From Candidatus Melainabacteria bacterium (GTDB lineage: Bacteria; Cyanobacteriota; Vampirovibrionia; Obscuribacterales; Obscuribacteraceae): 64,000 nucleotides of DNA. The position numbers and the translations under genes were made by a program. Positions within the stretch are counted from its first letter, which is position 1. Each line of letters begins with the position of its first letter. The stretch is taken from NCBI GenBank assembly GCA_003963305.1, contig RXJR01000027.1, positions 335 through 64,334 of the forward strand, written 5' to 3'. The notes beneath the pieces were generated by a model, which was not told where the DNA came from, searched no databases, and was given only the letters and a program-made list of their open reading frames with translations. This document shows, one piece after another, positions 8,696-17,912 of the stretch.

Positions 8696-9589
8696 ATGGT
8701 CTTCAAAAACATTCAACTGATTATCAGCACATTCTCGCTTCTCACTGCACTCAGTCTGAGCACCGTCTACGCGCAGCAAACTGCTTCGGCGAACCTTTCA
8801 GGCGAAGTCAACGACGCGGCAGCGGCAAACGAAACCAGCCGAAAACCAAACGAGAAATCATCTGATCATGGCTTCAGCACAGCAGATTTTCTGCCACCAG
8901 AGCAGCGGAAGAATCTACCTGTAGAGGCAGATTCGAAGGTGCCAGTAAAAATCTCCGTCAACGTGCCACACAACATCGACGCCCACAACGAATTCACCTT
9001 CTATCCCTATCCGATGAAGCCACCACCCGTGAGGCAACCGGTCAAAGGGTTGCCCGAAACGGCCAGAAGTGGCTTGCAGAACATGTTGCTCACTTCAGGC
9101 TATTCGCAGAGAACCCAGCCGGCATCGAGATATCCTTTCGGCGGATGGCGCTGGCAATATGCCTATAACGCCGCTTTACGAAGAAGCGGTCTGGGAGTGC
9201 CCCACATGATGTCCGAGATGTACGCATGGGTAGACGAAATGATGCCCTACATCAAACCAGAGGTGATTCGCTCGAACCAGGCCGAAAAGGATAGACAGCA
9301 GCGCTACCAGCGCGCCAAAGATGAATACGAGGAGACTCGTGTCGATATAGAATCGGACTCTGTGCGAAAAGGTTTGTTTCCAGTGCCCGTACGCATTCAA
9401 ACTTTTTCGGGACGAGTAACGCGTTTTGGCTCGGCTCGCGTACTGCCAGGCTCCTGGTGGCTGGTCGGAACACACAAGGCAGCCGGTATCACCTATTACT
9501 GGAACCAGCCTGTCGAGATCGATGAAAACCAACCCAAGTCAATCGAACTGAACGAAGCCAACGCACTGCTTATTGAGGGCGGTTGGTAA
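8696..9589 (+). CDS. Secreted protein of unknown function
   Basis: A 297-residue protein with a clear signal peptide (MVFKNIQLIISTFSLLTALS to about VYAQQ). The mature part starts with a low-complexity stretch, then a Pro-rich segment (YPYPMKPPPVRQPVKGLP). A central helical region has aromatic residues (RYPFGGWRWQYAYNAALRRS, AWVDEMMPYIKP). A short charged coil (EKDRQQRYQRAKDEYEE) leads to a beta-rich end (FSGRVTRFGSARVLPGSWW) that could be a small beta-sandwich. I do not recognise the family. The last 20 bases overlap the end of the convergent RNase J-like gene, so both stop codons lie inside the neighbour. Confidence 0.65.
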   Translation: MVFKNIQLIISTFSLLTALSLSTVYAQQTASANLSGEVNDAAAANETSRKPNEKSSDHGFSTADFLPPEQRKNLPVEADSKVPVKISVNVPHNIDAHNEFTFYPYPMKPPPVRQPVKGLPETARSGLQNMLLTSGYSQRTQPASRYPFGGWRWQYAYNAALRRSGLGVPHMMSEMYAWVDEMMPYIKPEVIRSNQAEKDRQQRYQRAKDEYEETRVDIESDSVRKGLFPVPVRIQTFSGRVTRFGSARVLPGSWWLVGTHKAAGITYYWNQPVEIDENQPKSIELNEANALLIEGGW

Positions 9590-11348
9590 GTAATTCGTGA
9601 ACCATCACCTGGACTGTCGGTTTTGATTGCAACTTCGATCGCAGCGCTTTCATAGCCACTTCGCGTACAGCAGACTTCAATGCATTCACGTCGAAGGCTG
9701 AACGAGGCTCACTGCCGACGGGCTCGGGACTGCGCATACGATCGACAGCTTCTACGATGGCTTGAGTCAACTCCTCCTCAGCCATGACCCACTCGAATGA
9801 TTGCAAGAATCCCGCAGCACCGACCTCTAGAGTCGGACCGCGCAGCAACCTGCCATCACCGTCAACAACGAGCCCGATAGTGACAATGCCTTCTAAACTG
9901 AGCGCTCGTCTCTCGCTCACAGAGAACTGACTGACGCTCTCTCCCTGCTCGCGATTGAACATAACCGATTCAGCTTCCACAGTACCAGCTATGGTGGCAA
10001 CTCCGTTATAAATCTCCAGAATATCGCCATTGTGCAAAGCGAAAACGCTCTCGGCAGGTATGCCCCACTCAGTCGCCATCTGAGCATGGTGCATGATGTG
10101 ACGACCTTCGCCCAGCGCTGGAATGAAGTATTTGGGATTTGTGATGGAGAGCATGAATTTGAGCTCTTCTCGGCTTGCATGTTTGGAAACATGCACACCT
10201 TGCTTACTCCCCCAGACAAATTTGATTCCTACAGATAAGAAGTGATCTTGGATCATCGCCATTTGACGCGATCTACCAGACGCGACCGCAGCACTGTATA
10301 CAACGGTATCGCCTTCTTTGAGCGCCAGATCTCTGCAAGCAGAATCGGCAAGCGCAAGCATAATGCCCATAGCATCGCCGTCTTGCCCGGTGGCGATAAT
10401 CAAACTCTCGTTATCAGGCAGCTTTCCCATCTGCTCCAGACTTGATTCAATACTGCGCTCATAATTCAAATTACCTGTTATGGCAGCTGAAATAGCCGTT
10501 CTGGTCAGCGTTTCCCCGAGCAAGGCTACTTTCCTGCCGGTCTCTCTGGCAAGGTCGAACAATATTTGCAGCCTGTGAGTGTTAGTGCCAGGCATCACAA
10601 CAACAACACGTCCCGAAGCCTGCTCGATGGTTCGTCTGAGGGCAGGCATGACAGCCTTCTCCGAAGGAGTATAGCCCTCAGTCTCGATGCCGGCGGAGTC
10701 TCCAATCAAGAGCAAAACACCGCTATCGCCAGCCTGCGCCAATTTGCGGATGTCCATATACTTATTATCGACCGGCGTTTGATCCAGCTTAAAGCTTGAT
10801 GTGTACAGGACAGTGCCTTCATGAGTGCCGATTTTTAGAGCCGTGGCGTCAGCGATTGCATCGTTCACCTGCACCCATTCCACGTCAAATGGACCGACAG
10901 TGTAAGAAGAGCCAATTTCTACAGTATCTACAATCGGGCAGGGAAAGCCCGTCTCCTTATTTACAACGATGGCGCACTGCGCCAGAAAGGTCGAAACGAA
11001 GCGTGGTCCCATAATCTTCGGGATCTTCAAGTGATGCAGAAGATAGGCCACAGACCCGCAATGCTCATCGTGAGCATTTGTCAGAACAAGACCGGCGATT
11101 CTATCCTCGTTGGCTTTGAGGAAGCTGGTGTTGGGAAAGAGCAAATCGACGCCTGGCATATCCTCGGTCGGATAGGCAGACCCGGCGTCGACAAGTAGTA
11201 TCTCGCCGCCAAAGATGAAGGCCCAGAGAGCCTGACCGACTTCAGACTGCCCGCCAAGAGGAATGACCGAGAGACTGTTATGTTTTAGAACCGCGTCGCC
11301 CGTAACAATATTTGCCAATTGGTGAACCTGGAAGCGAAAGAGAACCAT
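9570..11348 (-). CDS. RNase J paralogue with most metal ligands missing
   Basis: A 592-residue protein that follows the RNase J layout: metallo-beta-lactamase part, beta-CASP insert (IIATGQDGDAMGIMLALA, VHVSKHASREELK) and a C-terminal RNase J domain (SAVREVAMKALRSKL..KPTVQVMVHE). The family cuts or trims RNA with two metals held by HxHxDH and further His/Asp residues. Here the motif THGHEDH is TNAHDEH (residues 90-96), NHSIPD is NDAIAD (D163), HTGDFKFD is YTSSFKLD (S185), and PVHGE is PALGE (L412). Measured against B. subtilis RNase J1, five of seven ligands (H74, D78, H142, D164, H390) are changed. I infer a protein that keeps the fold and perhaps RNA binding but not standard catalysis. Its start is an ATG at 11348, divergent from the acyl-CoA synthetase. 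Confidence 0.8.
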   Translation of the reverse strand: MVLFRFQVHQLANIVTGDAVLKHNSLSVIPLGGQSEVGQALWAFIFGGEILLVDAGSAYPTEDMPGVDLLFPNTSFLKANEDRIAGLVLTNAHDEHCGSVAYLLHHLKIPKIMGPRFVSTFLAQCAIVVNKETGFPCPIVDTVEIGSSYTVGPFDVEWVQVNDAIADATALKIGTHEGTVLYTSSFKLDQTPVDNKYMDIRKLAQAGDSGVLLLIGDSAGIETEGYTPSEKAVMPALRRTIEQASGRVVVVMPGTNTHRLQILFDLARETGRKVALLGETLTRTAISAAITGNLNYERSIESSLEQMGKLPDNESLIIATGQDGDAMGIMLALADSACRDLALKEGDTVVYSAAVASGRSRQMAMIQDHFLSVGIKFVWGSKQGVHVSKHASREELKFMLSITNPKYFIPALGEGRHIMHHAQMATEWGIPAESVFALHNGDILEIYNGVATIAGTVEAESVMFNREQGESVSQFSVSERRALSLEGIVTIGLVVDGDGRLLRGPTLEVGAAGFLQSFEWVMAEEELTQAIVEAVDRMRSPEPVGSEPRSAFDVNALKSAVREVAMKALRSKLQSKPTVQVMVHELLTNRPQ

Positions 11349-11448
11349 ACAATTCTATAGGTGTAGGAGCAAGAATCCGCCAATATCCAAAACAGCGTAA
11401 AATTTCCTCATCTGGAAACCATACAGCCGCTCGCACATCGAGAAAATA

Positions 11449-12993
11449 ATGGACACAACAATAGAATCAATTAAGCACCTGCTCTACCCTGCCACGTCGC
11501 GTCCGCAGATGGCGGCACTGCCATGCATGATTCAAGCGGCAGCTAATGACAGGGTCGTCACTTTCGAGCAGTTCGAGAAACTAATCGACAGCGCCCATAA
11601 GGGACTGACAGACGTTGGCGTTAAAAAAGGCGACAAGGTCATGCTGACGGCGCCTAACTCACCTGAACTGGCTGCAGCGATTGCAGCCACCTGGCGACTG
11701 GGAGCAGTTGCCATTCCAGTTGACTACCGCATGACACTCGCTGAAGTGATTAATGTAGTGAGAAGAATATCGGCAAAAGCGCTGGTTGCATCGAGCCAGG
11801 TGATACCAGATTTCGAAAAGACACTTGCGCCTGTCACCGAAAGTGGTGCGAAAATTTTGGACTTAGCCACCGTCAATGAAAATTCTGCACAATTACCGAA
11901 TGTGCTCGATCAGCTGACGCCTGACGAAGACGCACTCGTCATCCTAACTTCAGGCACTACAGGCAATCCCAAAGGTGCGGTGCACGACCTGCGAACGCTT
12001 GTCGAAAATTTGGAAGACTGGGGCAAGCTGGTTGATATGAGACCTGAAAAGAAAGGATTGCTGCCGCTTCCGCTCAGTCATGTCTTTGGGCTGGAAGTAA
12101 CTTTCGTGTGCGTGATCTCGGGGGCATGCGTCATCTTCACAGATCCGGCATCGCCCAAATCATTCTTCGTTTGCCTGCCCAAATTTCAGCCGCACATACT
12201 CGTAGGCGTTCCAACCCTGTACACAAATATGTTGCCGATGGATCCCAAAAGCGTTGGTCTGAACAATGCCGAGATCCTTCTTTCAGGGGGAGCTCCTCTG
12301 CCAACGTCGCTGGCCAGAGAGTTTGAAGCAAAATTTGGAAAGACACTGAACAACGGCTATGGCTCAACAGAATCAAAAATCATTTCACTGAATCTGGGTG
12401 GACCTTTTGAAAGTGTTGGTCGCAGCATTGCCAGGGCAAAAATCGAAATCGTCAACGATAACGACGAAGTCTTGCCGGAAGGCGAAACGGGCGAAATCCG
12501 CATCTCCGGTCCGATGCTGATGAAAGGTTATCTCAACGACAAAGAAGCTACAGACAAAGTAATCAGAGGTAACAGCTACTACACAGGCGACATGGGACGG
12601 CTGGAAGACGGTTATCTCTTCATATCGGGACGTACAAAAGAGATGATCATTGTGGCGGGCAATAAAGTTTTCCCGTCTGAAGTTGAAGACGTGCTTCGCA
12701 AAGATCCGCTCGTAAAAGAAGTAGCTGTTGTCGGATTGCCACATAGCAAACTTGGACAGATTGTGAAAGCAATCGTTGTCATCTCAGACCTCGAACTCAG
12801 TAAAAAACTGGAAGGTTCAGACGAGGAAAAGAAAGACGCACGACAAGAATTGATCGGTAAAATGAAGGAATACTGCAAGGACAGCCTGAAGCGCGAATTG
12901 CGCCCGATGGATTGGGATTTTCTGCCGGCTAAGACGACGCTGCCGAAGACCGCAATCGGCAAGGTCGACAAGAAACAACTGGTGACAGCCTGA
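11449..12993 (+). CDS. Acyl-CoA synthetase / AMP-dependent ligase
   Basis: A 514-residue class I adenylate-forming enzyme. It activates a carboxylic acid with ATP to an acyl-AMP and then joins it to CoA. The phosphate loop is LTSGTTGNPKG (near residues 166-176). Other motifs are GYGSTES, YYTGDMGRLEDGYLFISGR with the hinge Asp/Arg, KVFPSEVEDVL, and the C-terminal PKTAIGK whose last Lys (about 505) is the adenylation lysine. Length and motifs fit medium or long-chain fatty acyl-CoA ligases (FadD-like), but the substrate pocket cannot be read with certainty, and a benzoate or malonyl-type ligase is not excluded. The gene is alone, divergent from the RNase J-like gene and convergent with the next gene (11 bases between stops). 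Confidence 0.85.
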   Translation: MDTTIESIKHLLYPATSRPQMAALPCMIQAAANDRVVTFEQFEKLIDSAHKGLTDVGVKKGDKVMLTAPNSPELAAAIAATWRLGAVAIPVDYRMTLAEVINVVRRISAKALVASSQVIPDFEKTLAPVTESGAKILDLATVNENSAQLPNVLDQLTPDEDALVILTSGTTGNPKGAVHDLRTLVENLEDWGKLVDMRPEKKGLLPLPLSHVFGLEVTFVCVISGACVIFTDPASPKSFFVCLPKFQPHILVGVPTLYTNMLPMDPKSVGLNNAEILLSGGAPLPTSLAREFEAKFGKTLNNGYGSTESKIISLNLGGPFESVGRSIARAKIEIVNDNDEVLPEGETGEIRISGPMLMKGYLNDKEATDKVIRGNSYYTGDMGRLEDGYLFISGRTKEMIIVAGNKVFPSEVEDVLRKDPLVKEVAVVGLPHSKLGQIVKAIVVISDLELSKKLEGSDEEKKDARQELIGKMKEYCKDSLKRELRPMDWDFLPAKTTLPKTAIGKVDKKQLVTA

Positions 12994-13004
12994 AGTCTTT
13001 AGCG

Positions 13005-14780
13005 CTACTTAGTCAGAAATCTGTAGATGTCGCGTACTTCATTGCCCATCACTTGCTTACCGATTCTCGCTGTATCTAATGCCATCCCCCCCAATTTGAG
13101 AAGCTGAGTGTCAGCCTCATCCAGCAACCTTATGGCGCCGTTGCCAACTTTAGTTACGGCACCATCAACAGTATCAGCCGCCTTAAGGAAATTTGACGCC
13201 GCGCCTCCCTGCAAAGCATCAGCCGCCATGCCGGCAATTTCCCGCGAAGAATTACTCAACGAGCCGGTCTGATCGAATTTCAAAGGCAGCAATAGCTTCG
13301 TATGACTGTCGGCGGCAAGCGGATTGGTCATATTGATGTCTAAACGCCAGTGACCGTTACCATCAACGGCAGGATTCAAGTCGCCTGCATTCAGTTTGAT
13401 TCGCACGGAGTCAACGATTGAATCGGCCCTGACAGTGAGCGCGCGCGCGGGATTGTCCTTCGGTCCATATTTGGGGCTGAGCGACACGCCAGTGATACCA
13501 ACAGCAAGTTCGGAGCCAAGTCCAAGACGACTGGGCAAAGAAGGTAGTGCGGTCACTAACTTAACGCCATCAATGTTTCTTACGTCGATACCACCGGCAG
13601 CCGTATCGATCTGGCAGCGGATGACAGGTGACACTCTCAAACGAGGACCGCCGAAATCATGCTCAGACACGCCATTATCGCGCACTATCGTCAGTTCGTT
13701 GCCCTTCTTCTCGATGCTCGTCAGACCCTTGAGCACGTCGACAAGCTTGTTGCGAATACCTTCGTCAGGCAAACCGGACAGCAACATGCCGGCATCTCTG
13801 CTTTGCAGAGCCGTCTTAGAATCAGAAAGGGTTTTCACCAGGCCTTTGAGAAAATCAGCGTTCAGACCGGGCACAGCAGCAGATAAATCGAGAGGCACTG
13901 TCACTGTCTTGCTCAATTCTCGCGCCCAGCGAGCCGGATTATCAACGGTGACTTTCAACATGGGCTTTTCACCGGACGTATCAAGCGAGATCTCATGAAT
14001 AGCGAGAGGGTCTGCGCCCTGACGTTCAAGGGTCATTCCGGAGATATTTTTGATAGAAACTCGTTCTGTGTTTTTCGGATCAAACTGCACTTCGAACTTA
14101 AATTGTTTATCGGCATTGCCAACACGCAAGTCAGTAATCTTGCCCACCATCACAATATCGCGATCAATTTTCAGCTTCGCAACGTCTTTCAAATCCATAG
14201 TGAACTTATCACCGTCGAGACTGATTCGTTTGGCGGCGCCGACAATACCTTTCACCTCACCACCGAGATCCACACCAGGAGTGGCTTCGAGCAGTTTAGT
14301 AAAATCAGTCTCCATCGAAAGTTTCTTATCTGCAAACGCGATTTTGAAATCAGGTAGACGACTGATTACAGTCGAGGTCTTAGTAATTGGATCTGCTTCG
14401 CGAAAGCGTTCCACATCAGACTTGAACTTGACCTCTACAACCGCGTCGGCGCGAACCTCTCCAGGCTTTGCTGGTCGAGCATCAAGACCACCACCACCGG
14501 CGTTCGCATCGGCCGGCTTGACCGGCGGCAATGCATTCAGTTGCTTTAAAAGCGCTTCCGTTGTTTGATCGACCGGCTGACGCTGGAATCTTCCAAAATC
14601 AGGTTTAAAAAAGTCCAGTGACTTAATATCCGGGCTGGACTTATCACGACTGTGACAGGTGACGCAGACCCCAGGGCTTCTGTAGGCGAGCACTCGGGCT
14701 TCATCAACAAATTTATTCGAACCGTCGCGTGCAGGAGTAAGCGGGGCTTTATCGCCCCGGTCGTTCGGGTTATCTGGCAT
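13005..14780 (-). CDS. Large protein of unknown function with one CxxCH
   Basis: A 591-residue protein I do not recognise. It has no signal peptide and no membrane helix. Near the N-terminus a single CVTCH (about residues 38-42) sits in a charged, likely disordered region. CxxCH is the heme c motif, but without export that use is doubtful. The body (about 110-530) is built of repeated beta-strand-like segments with alternating hydrophobic residues and many Asp/Lys (VMVGKITDLRVGNADKQFKF, KFTMDLKDVAKLKIDRDI). This is compatible with an all-beta scaffold. The C-terminus is helical (GAIRLLDEADTQLLKLGG). It is convergent with the acyl-CoA synthetase. Role unknown. Confidence 0.6.
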   Translation of the reverse strand: MPDNPNDRGDKAPLTPARDGSNKFVDEARVLAYRSPGVCVTCHSRDKSSPDIKSLDFFKPDFGRFQRQPVDQTTEALLKQLNALPPVKPADANAGGGGLDARPAKPGEVRADAVVEVKFKSDVERFREADPITKTSTVISRLPDFKIAFADKKLSMETDFTKLLEATPGVDLGGEVKGIVGAAKRISLDGDKFTMDLKDVAKLKIDRDIVMVGKITDLRVGNADKQFKFEVQFDPKNTERVSIKNISGMTLERQGADPLAIHEISLDTSGEKPMLKVTVDNPARWARELSKTVTVPLDLSAAVPGLNADFLKGLVKTLSDSKTALQSRDAGMLLSGLPDEGIRNKLVDVLKGLTSIEKKGNELTIVRDNGVSEHDFGGPRLRVSPVIRCQIDTAAGGIDVRNIDGVKLVTALPSLPSRLGLGSELAVGITGVSLSPKYGPKDNPARALTVRADSIVDSVRIKLNAGDLNPAVDGNGHWRLDINMTNPLAADSHTKLLLPLKFDQTGSLSNSSREIAGMAADALQGGAASNFLKAADTVDGAVTKVGNGAIRLLDEADTQLLKLGGMALDTARIGKQVMGNEVRDIYRFLTK

Positions 14781-14946
14781 GATGTTCGCGCCTTAGAATC
14801 AGGGTGAGTAAGTTGCAGTCTTTGCTTTGCGCTTCCGACTCTGGAGAGCTAGCATACGTGATGCCGGGTGTTAAGCTCTCACATTCAAATCATGCGCCGG
14901 AATTGTGTCAGCAATGTTGCTCCTGAATCGGCTGCTGAGATCAGCT

Positions 14947-16086
14947 TCAACGCTTATGTTCACGACTGCCTTTGTATTTTTCAAAGTCTAGAGCAAACTG
15001 TTGTGAGTCTTTAATTTTGCATTTGTCGACGGCGAGGCTAGCGCTAGCTGATTCCGCTTCTTTTAGTTGAAAGTCAATTGCAGTCTCAGGCATTCGATGC
15101 AGTTGATTCTCGAATCGCTCCAATTCATAAAAAACTTCAGGCTCGGTCAGCTTTGGTTGCTTAGCCAGAGCCGCAAGAATCTGCCGAAAAGTTGCAAGCG
15201 CGAGATCGGGCTTCTTCTCGAGTACATAAATGTCGTTCAGCCCACTGATAGCGACTGCTAACGGTGGCGCCTCAGGAATGAGGAATTGCTTGTAGGTGCC
15301 AATCAAGCGCAGCCTTAATCCCAGCATCTGAGGGTGATTTTCAATCACAGCAATGGCTTTTTTGGTCCAGAGTTCAGCTTCAGGAAATCTGTTCTGAAAC
15401 ATATAGCAATTGGATAACGCCGAATAAACGTACACTAAAAGGGCCTGATGCTCATCGTTTTTTTCATCCAGCTCATTGAGAACACTGAGCAGTTCTTTCT
15501 CAGCCTCGTCATATTTGTGTCCGCGTATGAGACTGCCTGCCAGAAGAAAACGAGCAATTGCAATGCGGTCTGCGCCTGCACCTTCCAGCGAAAGCCTAAA
15601 CCATTTTTGAGCCTCGGCCGGTTCGCCGTGGGCGTTTGCTTCCATTCCTTTATGAAAACCGGCCAGGAATTTCAAGTCATTGAAGAAAAAGGCCAATACG
15701 CCTGTGACTGCCACCACGACGGCAACAAATGTCCACTTACCAATCTTAAGACTGAGCGGCCAGCCCTCGTCGATGGTATCACTCAATTTATCATCGAAGG
15801 CAGCATCTTTTTGATCTGCACCACGATTGGTGGCGACCTGTCCGGCCACACCAAACAAAAATGAACCAATCAGAAAATTCAAGAAACTAATAAGCGACGC
15901 GACAAGAACAATCCACAAAGGAAATTTGCTTTGTGACTCTTCAATGAAACCATAACCAAACCAGGTGACGATTACCGCCACATCTGCGATTACGGTGCCC
16001 ACAATCATCATGGACGCGGCTATTTTGAGTAACCAAACTATCGCGTTCACGAATTTACCGCGCTTGCGCCAGGGGCGAACCTGCAA
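14947..16086 (-). CDS. Membrane protein with TPR-like domain
   Basis: A 379-residue protein with three predicted membrane helices in the first 140 residues (FVNAIVWLLKIAASMMIVGT, FPLWIVLVASLISFLNFLIG, TFVAVVVAVTGVLAFFF). A helical repeat region like TPR units follows (KWFRLSLEGAGADRIAIARF, EAELWTKKAIAVIENHP). It most likely anchors a protein-binding superhelix at the inner membrane. The start is a TTG at 16086 because no ATG lies before the first helix; this start is uncertain. Its stop is about 170 bases from the unknown 591-residue gene, and the mutase gene follows upstream on the same strand. No enzymatic motif is seen. Confidence 0.65.
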   Translation of the reverse strand: MQVRPWRKRGKFVNAIVWLLKIAASMMIVGTVIADVAVIVTWFGYGFIEESQSKFPLWIVLVASLISFLNFLIGSFLFGVAGQVATNRGADQKDAAFDDKLSDTIDEGWPLSLKIGKWTFVAVVVAVTGVLAFFFNDLKFLAGFHKGMEANAHGEPAEAQKWFRLSLEGAGADRIAIARFLLAGSLIRGHKYDEAEKELLSVLNELDEKNDEHQALLVYVYSALSNCYMFQNRFPEAELWTKKAIAVIENHPQMLGLRLRLIGTYKQFLIPEAPPLAVAISGLNDIYVLEKKPDLALATFRQILAALAKQPKLTEPEVFYELERFENQLHRMPETAIDFQLKEAESASASLAVDKCKIKDSQQFALDFEKYKGSREHKR

Positions 16087-16123
16087 AAGTGAGACTGGCT
16101 AAAATTCGAAATATTCTGGACTT

Positions 16124-17752
16124 CTAGATTACAGCGGTCTCGCGATACGCTCCCCAGACTTCTCTCATGGCGTCGCAAATTTCGCCCATAGTGGCATAGG
16201 CTTTGACGCAATCAAGAATGAGAGGGAATGTATTGTCGCCAGAGCGCATAGCCTTTTTCAACGCTTCGATAGTATTCGCTACTTCTTCGTTGTTGCGGCG
16301 AGCCCGGAGACTCTTCAATCTTTCAGTCTGGCGCTTTTCGTATTCAGGACCAATCTTCAAGATATCGATATTGGCGCCTTTTGCCTGCTCAGTGAAAGCA
16401 TTCAAACCAACGAATACTCTCTCGCCCGAATCCAACTTTTGCTGGAAGCGATAGGCAGAGTCGGCTATCTCTTTCATGAAATAACCAGATTCGATACCAG
16501 CGATGACGCCTCCGATTTCTTCGATTTGCTTGAAGTATTCGTTTGCGCCCTTCTCCATTTCGTCAGTCAGCCATTCAACATAATATGAACCCGCAAGCGG
16601 ATCTACAACATTGGCGACGCCTGTTTCATGAGCGATGATCTGTTGTGTTCGCAAAGCGATATGAGCAGCTTTCTCAGTCGGGAGGCCCAGCACTTCGTCC
16701 ATAGAATTGGTGTGCAGTGATTGCGTTCCGCCCAGTACACCGGCCAGAGCTTCGATGGCGGTACGAATGATGTTGTTCTCAGGCTGAGGCGCAGTCAGAC
16801 TGCAACCAGCTGTTTGAGTGTGGAAACGCAACTTGAGCGATCTCTCGTCTTTAGCACCATAATGGTCTCGCATGCGCTTCGCCCAGATGCGACGAGCGGC
16901 GCGGTATTTGGCGATTTCTTCAAAGAAATCGATGTGAGCATTGAAGAAGAATGAAAGACGCGGCACGAAGTCATCCAGCTGCAAACCGGCTTCCAGACCA
17001 GCGTCAACGTAGGCAAAACCATCTGCCAGAGTGAAGGCGAGTTCCTGAATAGCTGTGGCACCGGCTTCGCGAATGTGATAACCACTCACTGAAATTGTGT
17101 TCCAGCGCGGCACTTCCCTGGTGCAGAAAACCATCATGTCCTGAATAAGTTTCAGACCCTGCCGTGGTGGAACGAGATAAGTCTTCTGAGCTATGTACTC
17201 CTTAAAAATATCGTTCTGGAGCGTGCCGTTCAGTTTCTTCAAGTCGATGCCGCGCTTCTGGGCATTGGCCAGAAACATGCAGAAGATAACGACGGCCGGA
17301 CCATTGATAGTCATGGAAGTTGAAATTTCGTCCAGTGGGATGTCTCGGTAGAGGATCTCCACGTCTTCAAGGCTGTCGATGGCTACACCACACACACCGA
17401 CTTCGCCGAGAGACTTCGGATGGTCTGAGTCGTAACCCATCAATGTCGGCAAATCAAAAGCCGTGGACAGACCGGTCTGTCCCTGGCTCAGCAAGTATTT
17501 GAAACGCGCATTGGTCTCTTCTGGTCCGCCATAGCCGGCGAACTGTCTCATCGTCCAGAGCTTGCCAAGATACATGTTGTGGTGAATGCCACGTGTGTAG
17601 GGAAATTGACCCGGATCAGCCAGATCACGCTTGTAATCCCAATTCTTCAGGTCTTCGGCAGTGTAGACAGGCTTGAGCGGCAGTCCGGATAAGGTCTCGA
17701 TTGTCCGTTTCGTGACTTTCTCGCTCTTCGGCTTGGATAATTCTTTAACCAT
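16124..17752 (-). CDS. Methylmalonyl-CoA mutase-family catalytic subunit
   Basis: A 542-residue acyl-CoA mutase catalytic domain (TIM barrel). It rearranges the carbon skeleton of an acyl-CoA using adenosylcobalamin. Family motifs seen are NMYLGKLWTMRQFAGYGG with the active-site Tyr, GLSTAFDLPTLMGYDSDHP, NTISVSGYHIREAGA, and GGTQSLHTNSMDEVLGLP. The separate B12-binding domain (DxHxxG) is absent, so this is the split-subunit type and needs a partner encoded elsewhere. The ORF can extend to a GTG at 17788, but AGGGAG six bases before the ATG at 17752 decides the shorter start. Substrate could be methylmalonyl-CoA or isobutyryl-CoA. It is divergent from urocanate hydratase. Confidence 0.87.
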   Translation of the reverse strand: MVKELSKPKSEKVTKRTIETLSGLPLKPVYTAEDLKNWDYKRDLADPGQFPYTRGIHHNMYLGKLWTMRQFAGYGGPEETNARFKYLLSQGQTGLSTAFDLPTLMGYDSDHPKSLGEVGVCGVAIDSLEDVEILYRDIPLDEISTSMTINGPAVVIFCMFLANAQKRGIDLKKLNGTLQNDIFKEYIAQKTYLVPPRQGLKLIQDMMVFCTREVPRWNTISVSGYHIREAGATAIQELAFTLADGFAYVDAGLEAGLQLDDFVPRLSFFFNAHIDFFEEIAKYRAARRIWAKRMRDHYGAKDERSLKLRFHTQTAGCSLTAPQPENNIIRTAIEALAGVLGGTQSLHTNSMDEVLGLPTEKAAHIALRTQQIIAHETGVANVVDPLAGSYYVEWLTDEMEKGANEYFKQIEEIGGVIAGIESGYFMKEIADSAYRFQQKLDSGERVFVGLNAFTEQAKGANIDILKIGPEYEKRQTERLKSLRARRNNEEVANTIEALKKAMRSGDNTFPLILDCVKAYATMGEICDAMREVWGAYRETAVI

Positions 17753-17912
17753 TACTGCTCCCTGAGACGTTCGACGGGTGATCACCACAGCCAGTCTACA
17801 ACACAGATCTATAACTGTAATGTTTTTATAAGGCGTCAGAACCTGGAATTGTCGCCACTAAGCTGCATAATCGAGTAATGCTACAGCGTTCACTCAGCCA
17901 AAGGAGTAGTTC

